A stretch of DNA of 12,587 nt from an uncultured Methanobrevibacter sp. (GCF_900316895.1 NZ_ONER01000055.1:1-12587); one strand, 5' to 3'. Shown: positions 1 through 7,462, counted from the first letter of the stretch. A program made the numbers and translations. Notes: a model not told the origin generated them from the sequence alone.

Positions 1-87
1 CATCAAAGAGACCACAACGCAGCAATCAACATCTTAAACGAAGGGTTAAAAACACTAAAAACAGAACCTAGGGGACCTAGGGGATAG
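1..87 (+). CDS. tnpB: C-terminal end of an IS605/IS607-type TnpB (OrfB) protein, partial
   Basis: The open frame runs from base 1 to a TAG at 85-87 and encodes 28 residues beginning HQRDHNAAINILNEG. The pattern D-x-N-A-A-x-N-I is the last RuvC motif of TnpB, and its Asp (residue 4 here) is the third catalytic acid of this RNA-guided DNA endonuclease. The gene starts outside the window, so only this tail can be judged. After the motif comes a short basic tail ending PRGPRG, encoded by a perfect 9-bp tandem repeat at 67-75 and 76-84 that contains the palindrome CCTAGG. In this family the 3' end of the gene also encodes the guide (omega) RNA scaffold, so the repeat may be structural RNA as well as protein code. 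Whether the element is complete, or has a tnpA, cannot be seen. Confidence 0.85.
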   Translation, partial: HQRDHNAAINILNEGLKTLKTEPRGPRG

Positions 88-99
88 CTTAGAATATTT

Positions 100-115
100 C
101 CATTCATTAGAATGG
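100..115 (+). repeat. Hairpin at the right end of the IS element
   Basis: CCATTC (100-105), loop ATTA (106-109) and GAATGG (110-115) form a perfect stem-loop 13 bases after the tnpB stop. It is most likely the transposase-recognised right-end hairpin. It has no T-run after it, so it is a poor fit for an intrinsic terminator. Confidence 0.55.
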
Positions 116-120
116 ATTAC

Positions 121-873
121 CTAAGAATCTACGACCTCTACAGGTCGGAGAGGTTCAAAGTCGCTTTCAAGATACATGTCCGAAAATTCCAGAATGATTT
201 CGGGGTCCCTGCTTGATTCATAGGATTTGAATGCGCATGAAACCGCTTTTGCATGATTGTTCAGCTTCAGGTATGATTTTGCCATCAGGGAGTATGCCTC
301 AGCAGTCTTTATGGATTCAACTGTTTTGATGGCCTCATCATATTTTTCAAGGCGGAAGAGAATCAGTCCCTTTTTGCATTTGAGTTTCCTGCTTTCAAGC
401 TCTTTGATGTATGCGAGGGATTTTTCGTATTCCCTGAGGCTATAGTGGTAGTCGACCATTCGCAATTTCACCGACTTGTTTTCCGGGCGGATTTCAAGAA
501 GCCTTTCGCCTGTTATGATCGCATTTCTCCAGTCTCTTGCCTTTTCATATGAAAGCATCAGGTACGAAAGGATCGTTTCGTTTTCATAGTCTTTTAAAAA
601 CTCGTTGAAGTGCCTGACTGCATTGGGGAAATCTTCCTTTCTGTAGTAGTCAAGTCCGATATAGGCATCCGATTTCGGATGATTGGATAGGTTCAGATAC
701 CTTATTGACTCGTCGTATTCATCGTTTAAAAACAGTGCCTTTCCAAGCTCGAAATGGGCTTCGTCCGTCGGCTCGACTTCAATGTAGTCTTTTAAAAACT
801 TGATTGCGTCTGAATATGGATTTTCGCTGAATTTTTTGAATCCTTTTAATATTTTGGTGATTTCGGTTGTCAT
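121..873 (-). CDS. TPR-repeat protein, cytoplasmic
   Basis: This 250-residue protein has no signal peptide or membrane segment. Nearly its whole length is paired amphipathic helices of the tetratricopeptide type. Repeats are visible at about residues 36-60 (HFELGKALFLNDEYDESIRYL), 67-93 (DAYIGLDYYRKEDFPNAVRHF), 99-130, 131-159, 165-185 and 191-219 (AYSLMAKSYLKLNNHAKAV). They show the usual small residue, Tyr and Ala spacing. TPR arrays bind partner proteins, but nothing here shows the partner, so the role stays open. The ATG at 871-873 is the first start. A TATA-like box on the minus strand at 896-903 lies only about 22 bases upstream, implying a very short or absent leader; the nearest SD-like stretch (AGGA) is weak and about 13 bases away. 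The stop codon sits against the end of the IS element, so the last residues (PVEVVDS) may have been changed by the insertion. Confidence 0.85.
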   Translation of the reverse strand: MTTEITKILKGFKKFSENPYSDAIKFLKDYIEVEPTDEAHFELGKALFLNDEYDESIRYLNLSNHPKSDAYIGLDYYRKEDFPNAVRHFNEFLKDYENETILSYLMLSYEKARDWRNAIITGERLLEIRPENKSVKLRMVDYHYSLREYEKSLAYIKELESRKLKCKKGLILFRLEKYDEAIKTVESIKTAEAYSLMAKSYLKLNNHAKAVSCAFKSYESSRDPEIILEFSDMYLESDFEPLRPVEVVDS

Positions 874-895
874 AATGATTAGATGGTCCTAATGG

Positions 896-903
896 TATAT
901 TAA
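896..903 (-). promoter_or_regulatory. TATA-like box of the TPR gene
   Basis: The minus strand reads TTAATATA here, ending 22 bases before the ATG at 873. With archaeal spacing, transcription would start at or within a few bases of the start codon. This is sequence inspection only. Confidence 0.4.
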
Positions 904-914
904 GTTTGTCATGA

Positions 915-1125
915 GAAATATCATTGGCTGTCCTTATGGGAAAGTTCATGGAAAAAGCCGGATTATCCTTTTTGATGTCACGGGTTACAGTAACTGCAGG
1001 AGTGGTATCCTGATTTTTCAGCATCATCTTTGCTTGAAAATGAAATTTTATCTGAATTTGAACTGCCCACATATGTTGATTCTGAACTGGAGCTGCTGTA
1101 CCCATCTGATTTACAGAATATTTGA
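915..1125 (+). pseudogene. Frameshifted C-terminal remnant of an unidentified gene
   Basis: Two adjoining frames read like real protein and join if one base is gained or lost near 1008-1012. The first (915-1010) gives ISLAVLMGKFMEKAGLSFLM followed by SRVTVTAGVVS. The second (1012-1122, stop TGA 1123-1125) gives DFSASSLLENEILSEFELPT, then YVDSELELLYPSDLQNI. Composition is balanced, with alternating hydrophobic and acidic positions, unlike the Cys/His/Asn-rich shadow frames here. There is no good start with an SD, and a stop (TGA 912-914) closes the first frame, so the N-terminus is missing. I do not recognise the family. Alternatively the stretch may be non-coding and the resemblance chance; no other intact gene fills 874-1215. 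Confidence 0.4.
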
Positions 1126-1165
1126 GATTTCTAAATGCTCACTGAAATAATTTCATTTGTTCGAC

Positions 1166-1173
1166 TTATTAAT
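1166..1173 (+). promoter_or_regulatory. TATA-like box for the small exported-protein gene
   Basis: TTATTAAT lies 42 bases upstream of the ATG at 1216. A start site about 25 bases downstream would leave a leader of roughly 20 bases that includes the strong SD at 1203-1210. This is visual evidence only. Confidence 0.35.
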
Positions 1174-1202
1174 CATATCCAATAGAACTATCAATATCAA
1201 TC

Positions 1203-1210
1203 AAGGAGGT
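1203..1210 (+). promoter_or_regulatory. Strong Shine-Dalgarno, AAGGAGGT
   Basis: This is a near-perfect match to the anti-SD of 16S rRNA, with 5 bases between it and the ATG at 1216-1218. It is the best ribosome site in the window. It argues that a real gene starts here although its reading frame breaks downstream. Confidence 0.7.
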
Positions 1211-1215
1211 TTGAC

Positions 1216-1471
1216 ATGGAAAAGAGAAACATGATTATAATCACAATAGTTGCGGTGGCATGCATTGCAATGACCGCACTGTATTTTTCAGGAGCAATCC
1301 ACACAGGATCATTTGCAGCCCAGGGAGCAAAATTCGGACCGGGAAGGCAGAGCAATATACAAGGCATCTTCAAATGGCGGCCTTTCCCTATCCGACAACA
1401 ACGTGGAGGTCAGCTCCGGAGCCACAATAAAAATTCATGACGGCGGAAGCATGGTCTATGAAGGAAGCTGA
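1216..1471 (+). pseudogene. Small exported or membrane-anchored protein with an internal frameshift
   Basis: The ATG at 1216 follows a strong SD. The N-terminus MEKRNMIIITIVAVACIAMT is a positively charged start plus a hydrophobic segment to about residue 24: a signal peptide or single membrane anchor. The starting frame runs to TGA at 1438-1440 (74 residues), but after about residue 44 it turns into an Arg/Gln/Pro-rich sequence typical of out-of-frame reading. The +1 frame from about 1349 reads RAIYKASSNGGLSLSDNNVE, then VSSGATIKIHDGGSMVYEGS, ending at TGA 1469-1471, and looks like real beta-rich secreted protein. Removing one base between about 1322 and 1375, for example the C at 1348, joins them into an 84-residue product. 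It could be a true pseudogene, a sequence error, or a frameshift site; no slippery heptamer is evident. A terminator follows directly. Family not recognised. Confidence 0.6.
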
Positions 1472-1478
1472 ACAATTT

Positions 1479-1519
1479 GTGAAGTTTCACTCCCGTGAAA
1501 TTTCACCTGACTCTTTTTT
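1479..1519 (+). terminator. Hairpin plus T-run after the small gene
   Basis: GTGAAGTTTCAC (1479-1490) pairs with GTGAAATTTCAC (1495-1506) over 12 positions with one G-U, loop TCCC, then T6 at 1514-1519. It lies 8 bases after the stop at 1469-1471, which supports that stop, not the one at 1440, as the original gene end. Read from the other side it could also help stop the adhesin transcript. Confidence 0.65.
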
Positions 1520-1524
1520 ACCTG

Positions 1525-1552
1525 AAAAAATAAGTGTTTTGCCTTAAAAAAA
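1525..1552 (-). terminator. T-rich termination region of the giant adhesin gene
   Basis: On the minus strand there are T7 (1546-1552) and T6 (1525-1530) 28-55 bases past the adhesin stop. Archaeal RNA polymerase commonly stops on such T-tracts without a hairpin. The stem at 1479-1506 lies just beyond and may back it up. Confidence 0.45.
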
Positions 1553-1579
1553 GTGATGGTTATAGAGATTTAAAAATCC

Positions 1580-4500
1580 CTATCTTTTAATGGTTAATTT
1601 TTTGGTTACGGTGTCTTTTCCGTAAGTTATCTTGTATTTGTATTTTTTACCGACTTTGAGTTTTTTAAGCATGGATTTTTTGACTTTCCATGTTGCCACT
1701 CCTTTCTTGTTGGTTTTTACCTTGTAGGTTTTTCCTCTGAATTTGATCTTGACCTTTTTATTTTTAAGGTATTTCTTGTTGACCTTTTTGAGGGAAATTT
1801 TTATTTTGGTAACTTTTTTGGATTTTTTAACCTTTTTGTTTGCAGCCTTTATGATGCTGTTTACTTTTACCGTGTTTTTAACTGTAATGTCTTTATATGT
1901 AGCTGTAATGGTGTATTTGGCTTTTTTAGGCTTTACGTTAGGAAGTTTCAGGGTTGCATAACCGTTTGCATCGGTTTTGACATTATATGTTTTTCCGTTG
2001 AATTTGATGGCTACAGTTTCGCCCGCTCCAACTGCCTTGCCGTTTTTAGTTACGAGAACTTTATAAGGTGTTTTGGCAGTGTAAAGCATTGTAACATCCT
2101 TATTGTTTATCATGTTATAAACTGCAGGTTTAACCTCAAATTGGATTACGGTCACATCTGCCTTGAATGTGCCATCACCATTATATCCAACATATACGTT
2201 ATAGCTGCCTTCAGATAAGACCTTTATGGAATATGAGCCTGCACCATTCACTACAGAGATGTTGCCATCTACAATGCCTTTAATTAATACCATCATGTTG
2301 CCTGTGAATGTATTGTTGGTTGTGACTTTCACAATTGCATTCTGGCCTTCAAAAATGTCCTCAACGCTTATGGTCAACTTAAGGTCGGTTTTTTCCTTTT
2401 CAGGTTTGACTTCAAATCTGGCTGTTTTTGAATCAGGGTTGAATGCATAGTTTCCATCAAAGCTGACAGTGACAGTGTAATTGCCTGCATCTAAATGCAT
2501 GGTCTGATATGTGCCTTTGCCGTCAATTATTTCCAGTGTTTCATTTTGGATATCTGTGCCGTTTATGGAGATTTTAACTTCGCCGTCAAATAATGGGTTG
2601 GCGCTGATGTATATTGTCGCCATATCGTCCTCTTCAATATCACTAACACTGACGGTTAAATTGAGGTTCTGTTTTGGATGTACTTCAAATTTGGCTGATT
2701 TTGAAGCTTCATTAAACTCGACATTTCCGTTAAAGCTGACAGTGGCAGTGTAGTTTCCTGCATCCAGTTCGCCAATGGTATAATTGCCGATACCATTGTG
2801 AATCTCAACGGTTTTGTTGGTGCCGTTTATGGATATGGTGACATTGCCGCTGAATATGTCAATTGTATGGATTTCGACGGTTTCGCTCTGGCCTTCAATG
2901 ATGTCTGCAGCACTGACGGTTAAATCAAGGTCGAATTTAGGAGTGACTTCAAATTGCACTGACTTTTCATCAGGATTGAATTTATAGTTTCCATCATAAA
3001 CAACAGTCAAGGTATGATTGCCTACAGCTAAACCGGAAGCATTATAGCTGCCATAACCGCCAGCAACATTAACGGTATAGTTATTGTCGTCTATCAGCAA
3101 TGTGACATTGCCGTTGAATATGGAACTGCTATGAATCTGAACGCTTTCTATTTGGCCTGTAAAAATGTCCTGAACTTCTACATTTAAATCAAGATCATAT
3201 TTAGGTTTGACTTTGAATGTGGCTGATGTTTCATTGCCGTTGAATCTCTCATCGCCATTGAAGCTGACTGTTACAGTATAATCGCCTTCAGTTAAACCTG
3301 AAGCCATGAAGCTGCCGACACCATTGGCGACATTGACGCTATGATTGCTGTTATTTATTGATACGATCACATTGCCTGTGAAACTTGTATTTGCAGTGAT
3401 ATTGACTGTTGCAGTCTGTCCTTCGAAAATATCCTCGCTGGAGGCATTTAAATAAAGGTCATATTTTTTGACTGTTAAGTTAATTTCACTATCATCCGCT
3501 TTAAATTCATTGTCCTCTTTAAAACTGATATATATTGCATAATTGCCTGCAGGCATGTTTTTAAGAGTGTATGAACCTTCACCATTTGTGACACTGATGA
3601 TGTCGGTGACAATGCCTGTTATGACAATTGAAATGTTTCCTTTGAATCTCTTGTTGGTTGTGACTTTCACGGTTGCATTATCTCCTGTGAAAATTTCCTC
3701 AACGCTGGCAGTTAGGTTAAGGTCACGTTTTTTAACTTCAAACATGCCTGCGTTTGCATCTGCTTTGAATGCATCATCGCCATTGAAAGCAACATAGGCA
3801 GTATAATTGCCTGCAGGTAAGTTTTCAACAGCATATGAGCCGTTACCGTTTTCAACGGTTATGTTGTCATTTACAATGCCGTTTATAATCAGTATGACTT
3901 TGCCGTTGAAGGTGTTGTTGGTTGTGACTTTAACGGTTGCATTATCTCCTGCAAAAATGTCCTCAACGCTTACGGTCAACTTAAGGTCGGTTTTTTCTCC
4001 TTCCTCTTTAACTTCAAATGTTGTTGAGTTCAAATCCGGGTTGAATGCGTCGTCTCCATCATAACTGACGGTCACAGTGTAATTGCCTGCATCTAAATAC
4101 ATGGCCTGATATGTGCCTTTGCCGTCAATCATGTCCAGTGTTTCATTTTGGATATCTGTGCCGTTTATGGAGATTTTAACTTCTCCGTCAAATAACGGAT
4201 TGGCGCTGACGTATATGGTCGCCATATTGCCCTCTTCAATATCACTAACACTAACGGTTAAATTGAGGTCCTGTTTTGGAAGCACTTCAAATTTTGCCTG
4301 TTTTGAATCAGGGTTGAATCCTTCATTTCCGTTAAAGCTTACGGTCACGGTGTAGTTGCCGGCATCCATTTCGCCAAGGGTATAATTGCCGATACCGTTG
4401 AGAATTTCAACGGTTTTGCTGATGCTGTTTATGGATACGGTGACATTGCCGCTGAATACGTCAATTGTATGGATTTCGACGGTTTCGCTCTGGCCTTCAA

Positions 4501-7462
4501 TGATGTCTGCAACGTTTATGCTTAAGTCAAGGTCGAATTTAGGGGTCACTTCAAATTTTACGGATTTTTCAACCGGCCAGAATTTATCGCCATTAAAGCT
4601 GACAGTTGCATCATATTCGCCGATGGCCAAATCCCGAATGGTATAACTGCCGTAGCCGTCAACAAGATTGACGGTATAATTGGTGCCGTTTATGGATAAT
4701 GTAATGTCATCATTGAATGTTTTATTGGTGGCAAATATTTCAACGATTTCATTCTGACCTGTAAAAATGTCTACAACATTTATGGTTAAATCGAGTGAAT
4801 ATCCCAGCTGCATTGCTGTGTTCACTTTTCCATTGTTATCGGTTTCTATGCTGAACTGGACATTATAGATTCCCAATTCCAGGTTTTCTATTTTCCATCC
4901 TTTATCATCACATCTTAATTCTTTTGTGGCACCGTCTTTTGTAACGGTTACTTTAAGGTTGCATTCAGGCAGGCCCTGGAATGATACGGCATCACCAGGG
5001 AGCATTATATCCTTCTTATTAACATAAAATTTAATTTCAGTGTGGTATGCATTATTATTGATAAAAGAACAATTGTCGGCTGAACCGGTATAGATTGCAC
5101 TGCCGGTGTTTGCAGTGTTGTTTGTGAAAGTACAGTTTACTGCATTGCCTCCGTTCATTGCACCGCCTAAATCACTGGCCTTGTTGCCTGTAAAGGTACT
5201 GTCCTGGGCATAAGTCTTATGCATTGCACCGCCGTATCTTGCGGCATTATTGATGAATGTACAGTTCACAGCAGAGCCGCCCCACATTGCACCTCCGAAG
5301 TTTGTTGCAGCATTCTTATTGAATAGGCATTCTAAAGCATTTACATTGGTTATTGCTCCACCATAGGATGCCTGATTGCTTTCGAATGTGCAGTTTATTG
5401 CAGTAACGTTTTTTGCTCCGTTATTCCAGATGGCGGCACCGAATCCGCCATATTTTGCCTGTCCGTTTGCAAATATTATATTTTTAAATGTAACTTCTGC
5501 ATTATTGTTTACTTGAAAGATTCTCATAAGGTTATTGGCATCTATTTTGTGGCCCTGTCCATCTATTGTAATGGATTTGTTGATTATTATTCCGTTTGCC
5601 AGATTTCCTTTCTCATAGCAGGTGTAATCATAATTCAGGACAATTGTATCGTTTTGAGTGTTGCGGATCAGCTCATCCAACTCCTGTATCTGCTTGGTCC
5701 TTACAGTTATTTGGGCTGTTAATTCACCTCTATTTTTGTCATACTCTTTAATGGTAAATTTGACAGTATATGTACCTGCTTTCAGGTCTCCTATATTCCA
5801 TCCTTTATCGCTGATGTCAAATGTTTTTGTGGCTCCATTCTTATCGCTGGCGGTTACTGTAAGATTGCATTCCGGCAAACCGTAAAACATTACAGTGCCC
5901 TCAATATATGTTACTGTATCTGTGACATTGAACTGGATTGTTGTGTTGTATATGGTGTTATTGGTAAATGAGCAATTCACGTCAGTTCCGCCATACATTG
6001 CACCACCCTTATCTGCAGAGTTATTAATGAAATAGGAGTTCTCCACATTGCCGTTATTATTATAATCCCATGAAATTGCTCCGCCTTCCTCTTTTGCAGT
6101 ATTGCCTGTAAAGTTACAGTTTTTCACATTGCTGTTTTTAGTGGAGGTCATGATGACAGCACCGGCACGGGTTGATGCGGTGTTGTTTGTGAATCTGCAG
6201 TTCATTATGGTGGAATCAACACCTTGCATCCAGATTGCACCGGCACAGTTTGCAGTATTATTTGTAAAGCTGCAGTCTGAAACAGAGGTTGGAGAGAAAG
6301 TTAGTATGGCTCCTCCATCAGTTGCCTTATTGTTTGTAAATGTGGAGTTTGAGATAGTTTGGTTGATACATTTCGTCGCCACATAAATTGCCCCTCCATC
6401 TTTTGCGGCATTATTTTTTGTGAAGTTACAGTTTTTTACAGTGGAATTGTCACATTGTGTCCAGATTGCTCCGGCGCGATTTGCAGTATTATTTGTGAAG
6501 CTGCAATCTGAAACGGTGGTTAGAGCAAATAATAACAGGGCTCCTCCATCATCTGCTTTATTGTTTGTAAATGTGGAATTTGAGATAATCAGGTTGGCGG
6601 AATTAATCACTGTATAAACTGCACCTCCATCCTCTTTTGCAACATTATTTGTGAATCTGCAGTTCATTATAGTGGTATTGGGATCCTGTGCCCAGATGGC
6701 TCCGGCGCGATTTGCAGCATTATCTGTGAAACTGCAATTTAAAACTAGGCTTTGCCCTCCGATTATGGCAGCTCCACCATCATCTGCTTTATTATTTGTG
6801 AAAATACAATTTGAAAGAGTGGTATGACATTTAATGTGTAGGGCTCCGCCATTTTTAGCTTTATTGTTTGTGAAGGTACAATTTGATATTGTTGAGTCTT
6901 CACCAAAAATATAGATTGCCGCTCCATTATCCTTAGCGGAGTTATCTATAAACCTGCAATTTGTAATAACAATATTTTTGGCCTCGGAATAGATTGCTCC
7001 ACCAAGGGACGGAGAGTAACAGTTTTTAAATGTAATGTTGTTCAATACAATCGGATTGGTGGTTTTTAAAATAAAAAATGCACTTGCCTTATTTTTACCG
7101 TCTATTGTAAAGCCGTTACCGTTGATGGTAATTTTTTTATTGACAGGTATCCCGTCCAAATAGGGGATATCCGTTACACGCTCACCAATACGGCTGGTAT
7201 AGGCATAATCCCGTGTTAAATTTAATTCACCATCTGATTTTTTAATGTCATCTGCCAGATTAGTCAATGTTCCTGTATTTGCACTTAGCTTATTATCTTC
7301 AGCCGTGCTGAGTTCATCGTTGTCCTGATTTTCAGCGAGGGTCACTTCATTTTGGTCCTCACATGCGACAACGGTATCATTTACGTCGCTTGCATTAACG
7401 CCTGCAAGGGTAAACAGTACCGTTATCAGACATATTATAATAAGAAATTTTTTAAACATCAT
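1580..7462 (-). CDS. Giant secreted adhesin-like protein: beta-helix plus Ig-like stalk, 1960 residues
   Basis: Residues 1-24 form a signal peptide (basic MMFKKF, hydrophobic core, cleavage likely after VNA). About 114-506 is a right-handed beta-helix of coils carrying NCxFTNN and GGAIY/AGAIW motifs (polymorphic-membrane-protein type). 510-590 is an Ig-like module with GLPECNLTVT and DKGWNI. 592-810 is a second beta-helix and 812-887 a second GLPECN module. 888-1779 is ten Ig-like modules of about 89 residues (consensus DLxLTVSVxDI ... SINGT ... AGNYTVTVSFNGD ... FEV), resembling Big_3-type domains. 1780-1867 is a Big_1-like module with NGKTYNVKTDANGYA, and 1868-1960 a very basic end (37 Lys, 2 Arg, 1 Asp in 93). 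There is no LPXTG, membrane segment or pseudomurein-binding repeat. N-glycosylation sequons are dense. The family is known in Methanobrevibacter; surface binding is inferred, and the ligand is unknown. Start: tandem ATGs at 7462 and 7459 with SD GAGGT (7471-7475). Confidence 0.9.
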   Translation of the reverse strand: MMFKKFLIIICLITVLFTLAGVNASDVNDTVVACEDQNEVTLAENQDNDELSTAEDNKLSANTGTLTNLADDIKKSDGELNLTRDYAYTSRIGERVTDIPYLDGIPVNKKITINGNGFTIDGKNKASAFFILKTTNPIVLNNITFKNCYSPSLGGAIYSEAKNIVITNCRFIDNSAKDNGAAIYIFGEDSTISNCTFTNNKAKNGGALHIKCHTTLSNCIFTNNKADDGGAAIIGGQSLVLNCSFTDNAANRAGAIWAQDPNTTIMNCRFTNNVAKEDGGAVYTVINSANLIISNSTFTNNKADDGGALLLFALTTVSDCSFTNNTANRAGAIWTQCDNSTVKNCNFTKNNAAKDGGAIYVATKCINQTISNSTFTNNKATDGGAILTFSPTSVSDCSFTNNTANCAGAIWMQGVDSTIMNCRFTNNTASTRAGAVIMTSTKNSNVKNCNFTGNTAKEEGGAISWDYNNNGNVENSYFINNSADKGGAMYGGTDVNCSFTNNTIYNTTIQFNVTDTVTYIEGTVMFYGLPECNLTVTASDKNGATKTFDISDKGWNIGDLKAGTYTVKFTIKEYDKNRGELTAQITVRTKQIQELDELIRNTQNDTIVLNYDYTCYEKGNLANGIIINKSITIDGQGHKIDANNLMRIFQVNNNAEVTFKNIIFANGQAKYGGFGAAIWNNGAKNVTAINCTFESNQASYGGAITNVNALECLFNKNAATNFGGAMWGGSAVNCTFINNAARYGGAMHKTYAQDSTFTGNKASDLGGAMNGGNAVNCTFTNNTANTGSAIYTGSADNCSFINNNAYHTEIKFYVNKKDIMLPGDAVSFQGLPECNLKVTVTKDGATKELRCDDKGWKIENLELGIYNVQFSIETDNNGKVNTAMQLGYSLDLTINVVDIFTGQNEIVEIFATNKTFNDDITLSINGTNYTVNLVDGYGSYTIRDLAIGEYDATVSFNGDKFWPVEKSVKFEVTPKFDLDLSINVADIIEGQSETVEIHTIDVFSGNVTVSINSISKTVEILNGIGNYTLGEMDAGNYTVTVSFNGNEGFNPDSKQAKFEVLPKQDLNLTVSVSDIEEGNMATIYVSANPLFDGEVKISINGTDIQNETLDMIDGKGTYQAMYLDAGNYTVTVSYDGDDAFNPDLNSTTFEVKEEGEKTDLKLTVSVEDIFAGDNATVKVTTNNTFNGKVILIINGIVNDNITVENGNGSYAVENLPAGNYTAYVAFNGDDAFKADANAGMFEVKKRDLNLTASVEEIFTGDNATVKVTTNKRFKGNISIVITGIVTDIISVTNGEGSYTLKNMPAGNYAIYISFKEDNEFKADDSEINLTVKKYDLYLNASSEDIFEGQTATVNITANTSFTGNVIVSINNSNHSVNVANGVGSFMASGLTEGDYTVTVSFNGDERFNGNETSATFKVKPKYDLDLNVEVQDIFTGQIESVQIHSSSIFNGNVTLLIDDNNYTVNVAGGYGSYNASGLAVGNHTLTVVYDGNYKFNPDEKSVQFEVTPKFDLDLTVSAADIIEGQSETVEIHTIDIFSGNVTISINGTNKTVEIHNGIGNYTIGELDAGNYTATVSFNGNVEFNEASKSAKFEVHPKQNLNLTVSVSDIEEDDMATIYISANPLFDGEVKISINGTDIQNETLEIIDGKGTYQTMHLDAGNYTVTVSFDGNYAFNPDSKTARFEVKPEKEKTDLKLTISVEDIFEGQNAIVKVTTNNTFTGNMMVLIKGIVDGNISVVNGAGSYSIKVLSEGSYNVYVGYNGDGTFKADVTVIQFEVKPAVYNMINNKDVTMLYTAKTPYKVLVTKNGKAVGAGETVAIKFNGKTYNVKTDANGYATLKLPNVKPKKAKYTITATYKDITVKNTVKVNSIIKAANKKVKKSKKVTKIKISLKKVNKKYLKNKKVKIKFRGKTYKVKTNKKGVATWKVKKSMLKKLKVGKKYKYKITYGKDTVTKKLTIKR
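2126..4801 (-). repeat. Ten tandem Ig-like modules of about 267 bp, arranged ABCD-D-E-ABCD
   Basis: The modules span residues 888-1779. By sequence they fall into types. A: modules 1 and 7, DIFTGQ. B: 2 and 8, DIIEGQSETVEIHTID. C: 3 and 9, SANPLFDGEVKISINGTDIQ. D: 4, 5 and 10, VKVTTNNTF and INGIV-like. E: module 6. Modules 1-4 occupy 3728-4801 and modules 7-10 occupy 2126-3199. Each block is exactly 1074 bp (358 residues) and the two are offset by 1602 bp. A run of 50 identical bases lies at 2532-2581 and 4134-4183, in the C modules. Confidence 0.85.
6230..6922 (-). repeat. 231-bp three-coil unit repeated in the beta-helix
   Basis: The Trp codons of the AGAIW coil sit at 6692-6694, 6461-6463 and 6230-6232 (residues 257, 334 and 411), exactly 231 bp or 77 residues apart. 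Each full unit is three coils: AGAIW, DGGAxY and DGGAxL. Two full W-Y-L units are followed by a third W coil that departs after about 30 residues. The flanking DNA around each Trp codon is nearly identical. Ends are approximate. Confidence 0.75.

Larger units (their letters stand above)
1..120 (+). mobile_element. Right end of an IS200/IS605-superfamily element
   Basis: The tnpB tail is followed by a perfect hairpin at 100-115: a 6-bp stem (CCATTC / GAATGG) with loop ATTA. A short imperfect-free hairpin just past tnpB is typical of the right end of IS200/IS605 elements, where it is bound by the transposase. Cleavage usually falls a few bases beyond it, which would put the border around 116-125, at or beside the stop codon of the TPR gene at 121-123. 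Such elements make no target duplication, so the exact border cannot be fixed from one end. A second perfect 6-bp hairpin lies at 132-147, inside the TPR gene, so a border slightly further right is possible. Confidence 0.6.

Noticed and set aside
132..147. Perfect 6-bp hairpin as terminator of tnpB
   Set aside because: It lies inside the TPR coding sequence with no T-run after it; most likely chance or part of the IS border.
779..1105. Minus-strand 108-codon frame overlapping the TPR gene start
   Set aside because: It is Gln/Asn/His-rich and overlaps the TPR start and its promoter, while the opposite strand gives better protein-like sequence.
911..1150. Plus-strand 79-codon frame
   Set aside because: Cys/His/Ile-rich composition and no SD; the other two plus frames in this stretch look more like coding sequence.
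2126..4801. CRISPR-like array
   Set aside because: The repeats are about 267-bp coding modules in one intact frame with no short identical repeats or unique spacers.
1743..6617. Many plus-strand open frames of 60-95 codons inside the giant adhesin gene
   Set aside because: They recur at the repeat period opposite the 1960-residue frame, are hydrophobic shadows of Thr/Asn/Lys-rich code, and lack ribosome sites.
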